This document shows positions 48,635 through 58,400 of a stretch of 64,000 nucleotides of DNA, in pieces. Each line of letters starts with the position of its first letter. Within the stretch, counting starts at the first letter, position 1. The position numbers and the translations under genes were made by a program. The DNA comes from Pyrus communis (taxonomy: Eukaryota; Streptophyta; Magnoliopsida; Rosales; Rosaceae): positions 16,434,723-16,498,722 of the forward strand of contig NC_084804.1 in NCBI RefSeq assembly GCF_963583255.1, in the 5' to 3' direction. Below the pieces are notes generated by a model. That model saw only the letters and a program-made list of their open reading frames with translations. It did not search any database and was not told the DNA's origin.

Positions 48635-49170
48635 GGGGTTCTTCACGACTAGAGTGATGATGACTGCATTCTTATTCTTAAAAAGTGCCCGAAGCTGTTC
48701 CTAAGGACACGGGGGAAGGTGATAATTATAGATGCCGTTATCGACAAAAAAAAAAAAAAAGAGAAAGAAGACAAGAAGCTAGCAAATCTAAAATTGATAT
48801 TAGATAGTTTGCCAAAAAAAAAAAAAAATTGATGTTAGATATGGCAAAGAAAGGAGCTTGAATAAATGGGGTGGGTGGTTGGTGTGGGGAGGCTTGGATC
48901 ATGATCCTCTCCTGAGCTAAGGGTGAGGATTCTCCTGGGCAAGCTCATCGGGCCGTTCAGATTTTATCCAACTGTTACAATTATTATAATTTTTAGAAAT
49001 GCCATATGTTTGTAGCCATTAGATAAAATTTAAACGGCTTGATGAGCTTGCTTAGGAGGATCCTGATCCTTAGCTCAAGAGAGAGGATCCTGATCCAGGC
49101 GGCTTTAGTGGACACAGTGTCACATCTGTTCTTGCTATCCAATATTCTGTTATTCAAGTTTTTCTTTAAA
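48635..49170 (+). pseudogene. OMT relic: exon 2 with stop and MITE insertion
   Basis: After ATTGTAG at 48634 the exon starts GVLHD and hits TAG at 48650-48652. DDDCILILKKC, then GKVIIIDAVID, follow, as in OMT copy 2, with frame changes, two A-runs (about 48751 and 48812) and a small local duplication around TTGATRTTAGATA. A MITE (48896-49096) splits the C-terminal part. The last residues (SVIQVF-like, about 49145-49168) and the 3' UTR follow. Exon 1 is missing. It cannot encode an enzyme. Confidence 0.82.
48896..49096. mobile_element. Palindromic MITE inside the OMT relic exon
   Basis: Left arm GGATCATGATCCTCTCCTGA, later GCAAGCTCATCGGGCCGTT. Inverted right arm GGATCAGGATCCTCTCTCTT, later GCAAGCTCATCAAGCCGTTT. 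Arms are about 75 bp. The host exon sequence resumes after it at GGCTTTAGTGGACAC. Confidence 0.75.
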
Positions 49171-52150
49171 TTTAACGAACACATATTTAGTGATTCTATT
49201 CTCAAATAAGTGCTTCGTTGTAATTTTATTTTTACTTTGTGGTCCTTTTGTCTTGCTATGTGCAGTCTGCTTTGCAGTCTTTGGATGGTTGGCAATAAAA
49301 TTTTGTGAAACTTGTTGTGGCAGTTATGAGCCTTTCTAATCAATGGGCATGTTTTTGGGCAATATAGTGCTATGCGAACATGGAATTTAATTGCAGGCAA
49401 TGATGCTGATAAATAAAGGGAAAAATTTTAAAAGAAATTTTACAAAACTACTTATCCAACTATGTGAGGAGTAAAAACACTTCAACATGTACATCAAGAA
49501 TTCCACTTTCGCTCTTCAATTTTATCTACTTTAGAATTTAGGGTATCATTTGAGCAAAAGGAAAGTGTTTTACGTCAAAATAGGTGGCATATGCAATATC
49601 TGCTGGACTAGTTTTCTTGACAGAATCGGAACCCTAATGAGCAACTTAAGAGAAGAAAATCAATCAGTATTTGAGCGCGATAATAGAATAACATTATATC
49701 TTCTGCATGACCTTTATATCACTGAGGTCTTTTGTGATAAAACTCAATACATAGTAATAGGTGGTTAATTAAGTTGAGACAATATTGATGACGTTAGTGA
49801 TGAACTATGCTGAAACTTAAATTTATGAGTTGATGTCAAGCAAATCAACTCTCTATATATCTCGCATGTAGTGTGCTTTTCGCCTTCAACTCTAGTTAGA
49901 TTATGGCATGATTCACTTTTCAAATTTTAGTTGAAATCAAACATCGTCTTAGTTGAAATTAAGCGCCCTCTTTTAGATTTAGGAACAACTCTTATAACGT
50001 GCTTACGAATCCGTAATTGAAATTAAAATACAAAATTGGATTCCAATGACAAGATACCTCCGTTTACTAAACTTGGAAAGTAAAAAGGAAGGTGAGACCT
50101 ACACAAAATAAGGAATTCAATTCCTCATTTGAAGGAATTGGACGCCATAATTAGAGGTGGTATTTCAATTCCAAGTATATGGATGAACTTGGAATCCATT
50201 TTTCTCGCCCATTATGCCCTTAAATATTTACTATATAATTCCAGTTTTGTTGGTCATCACTGCCCACTGCCTAGCAAACGACCTCTTTCGCTTTGGCTAT
50301 TTTTCTTGAATTTCTTGTTTCTTTAATAAACACTAGCATATGGGTACACACAAAATGTGCGAGAAAATTTTTTATTTTTGTTTTTGAAATAGAAGGAGAG
50401 AGGAAAAGAGTGATAGAGAATGTGGTGGGAGTGTGAAGATTTTTCTTTTTATTTTTTAATTTTTTTAATTTTTATTTTTTAATTAGAGATATGTTAGGAT
50501 TACATGTAGGTGAGACTTAAAAAAAAGGGCAAAATTTGGTTGTATGAAATTACATTTCTGCTTCACATTTCTTATTCATGTTTTGTTTTAATTAGAGGGT
50601 TAAACTGGTAATTTCATAGAGCTTTGGTTGATAATGAGCGTTTTATTAATTAGTATAGATTATTAATTGTACACATGCTATACATGTGTTTATTAAAATG
50701 TTGAAAATAAAATTTACAACAGAGAAAATATAAAGTGGTCGCTAAAGCTTTTTGGTGGCGACCTTCAAACAATTTTTCATCGTTGAGAGACTGTTTATAT
50801 CTTTAGTGACTATTTATGAATAATTATTTTCTAACTAAAAATTTATTTTGTTTAGGAGAAAAATGTGAAAGAGAAAATGAGAATAACTGATAGAATAAAT
50901 ATAGACAGGGAGTATCTCACCATCAATCAAGCTGGATAGCATTTATTCAGAACTCTTCTTCCTTGGAGTATGGGCATCCGTATTTACATATTTTTTTTTA
51001 TAGACAAGGCTATTTCCTTTTTTTGCTAATTTCTTTATGAATTAAACTCCCAAAACATCTGTCTCATTACATAAGTATTGTATTTTGGGATTTTTAGATC
51101 CAGGTCAAAAAATATAGATGGTTTTTAGGAGTAAGTCCAATTACCTAATTATATATATTTATTTTTTTAGTGCTCATTTTATATTTTTTAAAAATATTAA
51201 AAATCAATTAAAATCTTCTAATATTAAGCATTTTCAACCCTAAAAAAATATAATTAATATCATATAACAAAAAAAATAATATATTGACATAAATCTATTT
51301 GCAAATCATTCTACCCTAATTCAAGTAACAAATATATAAATGTATATCATACCTATAAGTAAGATATGAAACCTAACTAAAAGGTAGAAAAAAACATAAT
51401 ATATCTACAAGCAAGACACATGAATCATACTTGATTATAAAAATGAATCTGTCATATAGATAGATAAATATAATTAACCTGTGATATAGGTTGATTATAA
51501 AAATAAAAAATAAAATCTATAAATGAGGTTTAAAATGGAATAAAGAACAAGAAAGGACAAAAAAAAAATTAATCAAAGAGATAATTAGGAAGAAATTTGA
51601 TTTTTATAATAAATCTTATAATTGAAAAAATAATTATTGATAATAAAATAATAAGATTTAAGGAATTAGACTTATTTTAATAAATTTGATTATTTCTACT
51701 ATTAGCTTAAAAAATTGAACCTATATCAAGTTTCCACTTGTTTGTTTTTTAGTTTCGAGCTGATCCTATCCAACAAACGTGCTCTGACTGTTTGACTTTC
51801 GACATTCGTGGTCTGACTATTCGACACCTGAGTCCTGACGATCCTATTTCGGTCTTCAGGCATCCTAAGAAAAGTCTTCGCCTAAAATCAAAAGGACATT
51901 AATCCCGCAAATAAGACAAAGTCTTCTTTAATACATATCGAAAATTGGGTAGTTGAATCTTTGATACAATCACAATGAAAGTGACGGAATTTTTTTTCAC
52001 TAGTGTTGAACATATGAAATCAACAAAACTAATGTGATTATGAAAAATGAGGTTCCTCCAGCACTTTGTTTTCTCTTATTAACTTGCTATAAGTTTCCAT
52101 GCTCAACAAAATCACATGTTATAATACACAGACGATTTGGTTGATTGTAG
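49171..52150. other. OMT 3' UTR and flank (with empty insertion sites), then AT-rich spacer and next promoter block
   Basis: 49171-49440 is OMT 3' UTR. 49441-50340 is the uninterrupted downstream flank, which shows the empty Copia site (about 49546) and the empty Harbinger site (50212). 50341-50650 has a unit absent from the 37-kb copy. 50660-51060 matches 37420-37810. 51070-51740 is very AT-rich with no feature. 51750-52150 resembles the copy 3 upstream region, promoter block and intron tail. Confidence 0.65.
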
Positions 52151-52279
52151 GGGGTTCTTTATGATTGGGGTGACAAAGACTGTAGTCATATCCTTTAAAA
52201 GAGCCGGGAGGCTGTTCGTGAGGACACAATGTCACCTATTCCTGCTATCCAATATTCTGTTATTCAAGTTTTTCCTTAA
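52151..52279 (+). pseudogene. OMT relic: deleted exon 2
   Basis: The exon start after ATTGTAG reads GVLYDWGDKDC, so the catalytic His is Tyr, and a TAA follows soon. The middle of the exon is deleted: AGGACACA joins directly to the last residues (AIQYSVIQVFP) ending at TAA 52277-52279. Exon 1 is missing. The 3' UTR block follows to about 52600. Confidence 0.82.
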
Positions 52280-52615
52280 ATTTAATGATGTGAATTTGTA
52301 TTCTTGAATAAGTGTTTCGTTGTAATTTTAAATTTACTTTGTGGTCCTTTTGTCTTGCTTTGTGTAGTCTGCTTTGCAGTCTTTGGATGGGTTGGCAATG
52401 AAAATTTGTGAAACTTGTTGTGGCTGTTATGAGCCTTTCTAATCTAAATGGGCATGTTTTTGGGCAATATAGTGCTATTCAAATATGGAGTTTAATTGTA
52501 GGCAATGATGCTAATAAATAAAGGGAAAGGTTTTAAAATAAATTTTACAAAACCACTTATCCAACTATGAGACTAAAAGCTTGAGGAGTAAAAACTCCCA
52601 AAACATCTGTCTCAA

Positions 52616-52651
<36 letters not shown>

Positions 52652-53149
52652 TTGTTTTTTTTAAGTTTCGAGCTGATCCTGGACCGCAAACGTTCTCTGA
52701 CAATTCGACTCCGTCGTCCTGACGTTACTACTTCGGAGAAGTCTTCGCCTACAATTAAACTCCATATTTGAATAGCATCCTCAGAGAAGTCTTCGCCTAA
52801 AATCAACAGGATATTACCACTCAGTACTATGTTAGTATTCATCTTCACTTGAAAGTGAGAGGTTATAGGTTCGAATCTTGTAGACGGCTAATTCATTACT
52901 AAATTAGGTTGTCCATTGTGTAGCTTAGCCTAACTCTTCATTCTCTTAATGTAAAAATATCGATGTACTCAAAAAAAAAAAATCAATAGGATATTAATCA
53001 GTAATAGACAAAGTCTTCTTTAATACACATTGAAATTGGGTAGTTGAATATTTGAAATCACAATGGAAGTGATTGATTTTTCATAAGTGTTGAACGTATG
53101 TATTTTGTTGAGCATGGAAACTTATAGCAAGTTGTGTGTATATTGTGTG

Positions 53150-53157
53150 TATATATA
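53150..53157 (+). promoter_or_regulatory. TATA box of OMT copy 3
   Basis: TATATATA followed by GTGCTAACTTAGAGCC, about 40 bp upstream of the ATG, matching copies 1 and 2. The promoter upstream of it is shorter than in copies 1 and 2 (block to about 53100, then a GTGTGTATAT stretch). Confidence 0.6.
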
Positions 53158-53193
53158 GTGCTAACTTAGAGCCTAATAAACACACACAAAAAA

Positions 53194-54439
53194 ATGGAAG
53201 AGAAACAAAGAGAGTTGACATGGGAAGAGGAAGAGGAAGGGGCCACGGCGGAGATGTGGAAATATGTGTTCGGGTTTACTGAAATCGCGGTGGTAAGGTG
53301 TGCCATTGACCTCGGAATAGCTGAAGCAATTGAAAACCATGGAAGCCCCATGACACTCTTAGAGCTCTCAACTGCTCTAAGTTGTGATCCTTCTCACCTT
53401 TACCGAATCATGAGGGTACTAGTCCACCGCAAAATATTCAAAGAAAAACCCACCCAATCAGGCTCCAATGGTTATGCACAAACACCTTTGTCTCGCCGGC
53501 TACTAAAATCGGCAGAAAATAGCATGGTGGATTTGCTCTTGATGGGTAGTAATCCGGTAATGATGGCACCATATCTACGCCTGAGTACCCAAGTTCAAAG
53601 AAACACTAGCGATGCAGTGTTTGATGAAGTACATGGCAGTGACCTATGGAACTACGGTGCGGAAAACCCTGATCACGGCAAGGCTTTCAATGATTCAATG
53701 GCCTGTGATGCAAGGTTAGCTGTGCCTGCAGCGCTTGAAAGTTGTCCAGAGGCGTTCAAAGGGATTGAGACAATAGTAGATGCTGGTGGGGGTAATGGGA
53801 CCACGACGCGCTTGTTGGTTAAGGCCTGTCCTTGGATTACTAAAGGCATTATCTTTGATCTTCCTCATGTTGTGTCTACTATTCCAGAGTGCGATCGCAT
53901 TGAGAAAGTTGGAGGTGACTTTTTCAAATGTATTCCAAAGGCTGATGCTGTAGTTATGATGGTAAGTATATATATATGAAATAAAAAAAACTAATGTGCT
54001 TAAAAAAATTGTGGTTCCTCCAGCACTACTCCTTTACTTTATTGTCTTTTTTTCTAGTTTTTGTTTTTGCACAACAAGGCACGTTGTAATTTAGAGCCAG
54101 GCTAGATCTGACAAGGTTTTTTTTTTGTGTGATGAGTAGTGGATTCTTCATGACTGGACTGACGAGGAGTGCATCCGTATCCTTAAGAACTGCCGTGAAG
54201 CTATTCCTAATGACAAAGGGAAGGTGATAATCATAGATGCTGTAGTTGAAGACAATGAGAAAGATTACAACAAGCTAACACGAGTGAAATTGATGCTAGA
54301 CATTGCGATGATGAACGGTACCAAAGGCAAAGAAAGGACTGCCAAGGAATGGGAGTATGTTATCCGGGAGGCTGGTTTTAGTCGGCACACTATAACACCT
54401 ACTCGCACTGTCCAATCCGTTATTCAAGTATTTCCTTAA
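53194..54439 (+). CDS. O-methyltransferase copy 3
   Basis: Exons 53194-53961 (768 nt) and 54140-54439 encode 355 aa. The start MEEKQRELTWEEEEEGATAE aligns with the other copies. Motif I reads VDAGGGNG, with Ala for the usual Val. FDLPHVV and the GGDFF acidic loop follow. The intron is phase 0, after VVMM. Exon 2 opens WILHDWTDEEC, so the canonical Trp257, His260 and Asp261 are all present. Position 289 is Asp (VIIIDAVVED) and the GKERT acid is kept. It is the most divergent of the three, so it may use a different hydroxylated substrate; the sequence does not say which. Frame intact, promoter TATA conserved. Confidence 0.92.
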
Positions 54440-54989
54440 ATTTGGAGAATAAAATGTTAAGGATGTGGATTTGTATTCATAAATAAGTGTTCCTTTCTAT
54501 TTTCCATGTACAAGTGACTCTATCCCTGTCCTCCTCCTTTGAGTAGTCCGCTTCCTAGTTTTGGGATGGTTGGCAATAAAATTTATGCTATGCACACCTT
54601 CCATGATTTCGGGCAATGATGCTGATGAATAAAGGAAAAATTTTTAAAGTGAATTTTGAATGCGGTTCTTAACTATTAATATTTTTTTATTGAAACCTTG
54701 TTGGTTTTCAATGTTTGATCAAAGTTCCCGATATTAATGTAAGGGTAAATTACATTTTCATACCTCAGGTTTGGAGCCTATTTCAATTATTTGCAACATC
54801 TTCAAAACATTTCACTTTCATACCTTAAGTACAATTTTATTTCAAAATAATACCTTCGTTACATTTTCCATCCATTGATCGGTTAAGTGCTGACATGGCT
54901 GCCACATATATGCCACGTGGCTGCCAAATGTCTGACACGTGGCAAATTTTTATTTTTTTTATTTTTTTTAATAAACCTAAATCTTTTAA

Positions 54990-55029
<40 letters not shown>

Positions 55030-55374
55030 ACCCCATTCCCTTTCCCCTTCCCCGCAACCCCTAACTCAAACCCTAAATCCCATGTCTTCTCTGATCCACT
55101 CTTCCCTGTTCACCTCCCCGACCCATTTCGTCTTCTCCACCCTAGCACCCCCTTCTCCCATCCCCCATCATCACCCACCTCTTCTCCCATCACCAACCCT
55201 ATCCATCAGCCCCCGGATCTTCTCTGCCTTCACCTTCGACAACACACTGCAACCACCACGAAGCCTCGAGCTTCAGCAATCCCCGAGTTCAACAACACAT
55301 TAAAGCCCCATGAAGCCCCGAAATCAACGACTTTGCTGCCGTTCTTCCTCTTGCTACTTGGGAATGTTTCCACG
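54440..55374. other. OMT 3' UTR, then probable transposon-derived DNA with poly(A)
   Basis: 54440-54620 is copy 3 3' UTR. 54745-55000 begins GGGTAAATTACATTTTCATA and has repeated CCACGTGGC motifs; this type of sequence is often repetitive in plants. A30-plus occupies about 54993-55024. A Pro/Ser-rich ORF (54887-55303) is T/A-run and CT-rich low complexity and I do not accept it. The LRR pseudogene ends abruptly against this block. Confidence 0.4.
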
Positions 55375-56535
55375 TATCTGATTCTCTTGAAAAGATAATT
55401 CCGTGAGCTTTGTTGAGAGGTTGCTGATAGATTAAGGCATCACTCCTCCAAAATTATTGAGGCCGATAGATAAGTCTTCTAAATTGGTGCATTTAACTAG
55501 AGAAGAGATGAAATCCAAGTCGCCTTCCTCATTATTTCCAAGATTGTTCTCTTGAAGTACAACCAGTTACAAATTTGACAGGCGTGCCAGACTAGGCACT
55601 TTCCAAATAAACTTATTGCCTGCGATAGAAAATACTGAAAGGTTCGAGGCTTTGGAGATTGAAACTGGTATTGGTCCAATGAATTGGTTCGTATGGAAAA
55701 AAAAGGTTTCGGGGTTTGGAAATATAGTGTGGCCCAAGCCAGGTGGAAGAGTTGCATGAAGGTTGTTTTGAGACATATGAATGAATTTAATTGACGAGAG
55801 GTTGTATATGGAGGGAGGGATGGTACCATTCAAATAATTTTCACCCAGCGAAAATTGCATTAAGCTTTTCAACTGGCCAAGGCTATTTGGGATACCTCCA
55901 TGCAGATTATTTCTATATGCAGATAGCATTTGAAGAGAAGAAAGATTCCCAAAAGAAGGTGGGATTTTCCCGTAAAAATTGTTGTTACCTAAACTAAGTA
56001 CCCGAAGCTTGGATAATGAGGCAATTTCAGTTGGAAGTTCGCCACTAAGAGTGTTGCCATATAAACGAAGGCATTGGAGGTTAGAGTAATGTGATATGTT
56101 GAATGGAATATAACCACTAAATGAGTTGTTACCAAGGTGTAGTCTTTCAAAGCGAAACAAACGACCAATTTCTGGAGGGATGGTGTGGCTGAAGCTATTG
56201 TTTTGGAGGTATAAAGCCCTCAGAAAGCTCAAGTTTCCAATGTGGGGATATAGGTGGCCTGCCATCCCGCTTGATCGGAGGTCAAGCATTGTAATTCTCT
56301 GGTGTCTGTGGCCACAAATGATGCCTGGCCAATGACAGAAGTGGAGGGATTCATTCCAAGAGCAAAGGATGCCCAGGGTATTGGTCACGATTTCAGCTTT
56401 GAAGGCTAGCAAGGAAAGCCTATCCACCTCATTCCCCGCTAAACGCGAGGAGGAGGCAGAGCTAAAAAGAAAGAGAAGAAAGAGTGGTTGCATGAAGATA
56501 AACCAAATGCTAATATGAATACTTGAGAACTCCAT
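55375..56535 (-). pseudogene. Truncated LRR receptor-like kinase ectodomain (subfamily XII-like)
   Basis: Minus strand from the ATG at 56535. A hydrophobic signal peptide (about residues 8-28) is followed by the LRR N-cap (DRLSLLAFKAEI, then SWNESLHFCHWPGIICG) and about eight or nine 24-residue plant LRRs (IGNLSFLRALYLQNNSF, then GLGHTIFPNPETF). The frame meets TAA at 55567-55569 but continues in the same frame (NLGNNEEGDLDFISSLVKC, then LEDLSIGLNNFGG) to a second in-frame TAA at 55432-55434, then fades by about 55375. Transmembrane and kinase parts are absent. Intact relatives such as the EFR/FLS2/Xa21 group sense microbial patterns. This copy could at most give a short secreted LRR protein of 322 aa. 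Confidence 0.87.
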
Positions 56536-57210
56536 TTTAGCTAGGCTACAAAATAAAGCTCTAGATATTTATCTATCCTTAGGTAACGTAAGTTGATGCA
56601 ACAATAGGAGTCAATTTGAGCGTCAGGTAGATCAAAATATGGTGCGGAAAAACCCAAATCGCTTTGACCGTTTCTACATGCATGCCGTGGCTTATGGTTT
56701 TGGGCTTCGGCACCTGCAATAATTTTAAATCCGAAATGATACTCTTATCGCGTTTTAATATCTTATTTGTACCTCTTTTCTAATAGAAATGAATCCAGAT
56801 GTATTAATGGGTTCAACTCTATTAGACGGGTGATACAAATGTGATATGAAAAATGTGTTAAGTGTAGCATTACTCTTCTTAAATAGGTATTTAGAAAGCC
56901 ATGTCAAGCATGCAGGTTAAGTGAAAGGAGAAACTTTTCAGGTTGCCAAGAAGACAGTCAAGTACACTAAGTGTACTAATACAATTGGTTAGAAACTTGA
57001 AAAAAAAAAGAAAAAAAAAGCAACCATTGTCTTATTACACGTGTACCGAGCCGTATTTACGGCACATTGAAAAAATTCCTCTAGTAAAAGAACAAAACTT
57101 AATAAAAAAAAAAAAAAACAGAGAGAATTATCATAGAAAGCAGAAAGTGACTTACACGTTAGTTATGAAATGTTCGGCCCAGGTAGAAAGTAAAACTTTA
57201 AGACTCATTA
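56536..57210. other. Intergenic DNA upstream of the LRR pseudogene
   Basis: Presumably the former promoter of the LRR gene (minus strand) near 56540-56700. A-rich runs occur at 57000-57020 and 57103-57119. No gene seen. Confidence 0.35.
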
Positions 57211-57370
57211 TCTAGTTTTCTACCTTAGTGGAATGTTAGCTAATTTTGCGCTTAGCTAATTTTCTACCTTAGTGGAATGTTTGCGAGTTTTGCACTTAGC
57301 TAGTATTCTACCTTAGTGGAAGGTTAGCTAGTTTTCTACGGTAATGCAAATGGTAAATTGGCTAGTTTTC
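57211..57370. repeat. Imperfect minisatellite, ~50-bp unit
   Basis: A unit containing TTTTCTACCTTAGTGGAATG and TTAGCTA.TTT recurs three to four times with small changes (57211-57235, 57257-57282, 57307-57330, and a degenerate one to 57370). Confidence 0.75.
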
Positions 57371-57468
57371 TACTCTCATAATTATTACTCTTGCAAATTG
57401 CGATGCATCTGTGACGTTGCAAATTCTGTTACAGTTGGTATTGTTGATAGGGATACACACCATTTTTA

Positions 57469-58397
57469 GGTCCCGTTTGGTATTAATTTTTTTCACCAAA
57501 AAAACTGCTTCACTTTAAAGTTAAGCAGTAAAAAAATGTTTTGTAAAAGTAAAATACGTTGCTTATTTTAAAAGTAATCACTTCTAGACAACAACTTTTA
57601 AAAGTAGCCTGTAGTTTGTTTTTAAAAGCAATTTTAATAAAAAGCAGAGTTAAGCCTTTAATACATATTTCAATTGTTGTAATATCTTCATTAATATTTT
57701 TAAAATAACATTATTTGCCTTCCACACATATTTTATCCTGTAGAGAATAAAGTGACCGTTATAACCTACTATTACAAACACTAACCTTATACTATCAACA
57801 TCATTACCACCACCATAACCATAACCACCACTACTACCATTGTCACTACCATCATTGATGCCACCGCCGCCGCCACCACCACAACCACAACCGCCACCAC
57901 TAGCACTACCACCGTTCCTAGCATCATTGTTACCTCTACACCCCAAACACTACATCCCACTATTAGCACCACCACCATACCTCCACTATAACAACAACCA
58001 CCACCACTGCCGCCACAACCACAACTGCCACCACTGGCGTTACCACCACCATTAGCATCATTATTACCTCCACACCCCAACCACCACATCCTGCTATTAA
58101 CACAACCACCATTCCTGCTACCATCACCACCATTACAACCACCACCACTACCACTATTACAACCATTGCCCTCGCCACAGCTATTGTCTCCTCCTACTAT
58201 ATCCATTTTGTCATTGTATACAATTATATTACGTTTACATTAAAATTTACCAACGCTTTTTCACTGCTTTTCTTACTCACAACACTTTTAAAACACAGTT
58301 AATCAAACGCTCATCTACTTTATTTTACCGCTAATTATTCTTAAAGCACAACAAAAGCAGTTTTTTTTTTTAAAGCACAGTAATCCCAAACTGGGCC
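57469..58397. mobile_element. PIF/Harbinger MITE carrying a CCN-rich microsatellite
   Basis: TTA at 57466-57468 and 58398-58400. Termini GGTCCCGTTTGGTATTA and, inverted, GGCCCAGTTTGGGATTA agree at most positions and match the termini of the 16092-17227 element. Both ends carry AAAGCAG-type motifs. The centre (about 57800-58195) is a degenerate (CCA/CCG/CTA)n tract. Gly-rich, Val-rich or Pro-rich ORFs over it on either strand are products of the repeat. Confidence 0.78.
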
Positions 58398-58400
58398 TTA

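Larger units (their letters stand above)
18526..54620 (+). repeat. Tandem O-methyltransferase gene array (three open copies, at least three relics)
   Basis: Recurring segments define a repeat unit. They are a promoter block (AACTCCCAAAACATCT near 18545, 22280, 37803, 51050 and 52590; TTGAATCTTTG near 18817, 22550, 29208, 48290 and 51954), exon 1, intron, exon 2, a 3' UTR block (TTTACTTTGTGGTCCTTTTG near 24068, 29400, 49230 and 52335), and a downstream block (AGAATCGG.ACCCT near 28850, 29648 and 49622). Units with complete genes start at about 18.5, 22.2 and 52.6 kb. Relic units lie at about 29.2, 48.0 and 51.0 kb. All share the + orientation, as expected from unequal crossing-over. Transposons later split the array. 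Confidence 0.82.

Noticed and set aside
54887..55303. 138-codon ORF, Pro/Ser-rich
   Set aside because: It spans poly(T), poly(A) and CT-rich tracts in transposon-like DNA; no recognisable domain.
57650..58206. Gly-, Val- and Pro-rich ORFs on both strands
   Set aside because: They are frame readings of a CCN/GGN microsatellite inside a MITE; composition, not selection, keeps them open.
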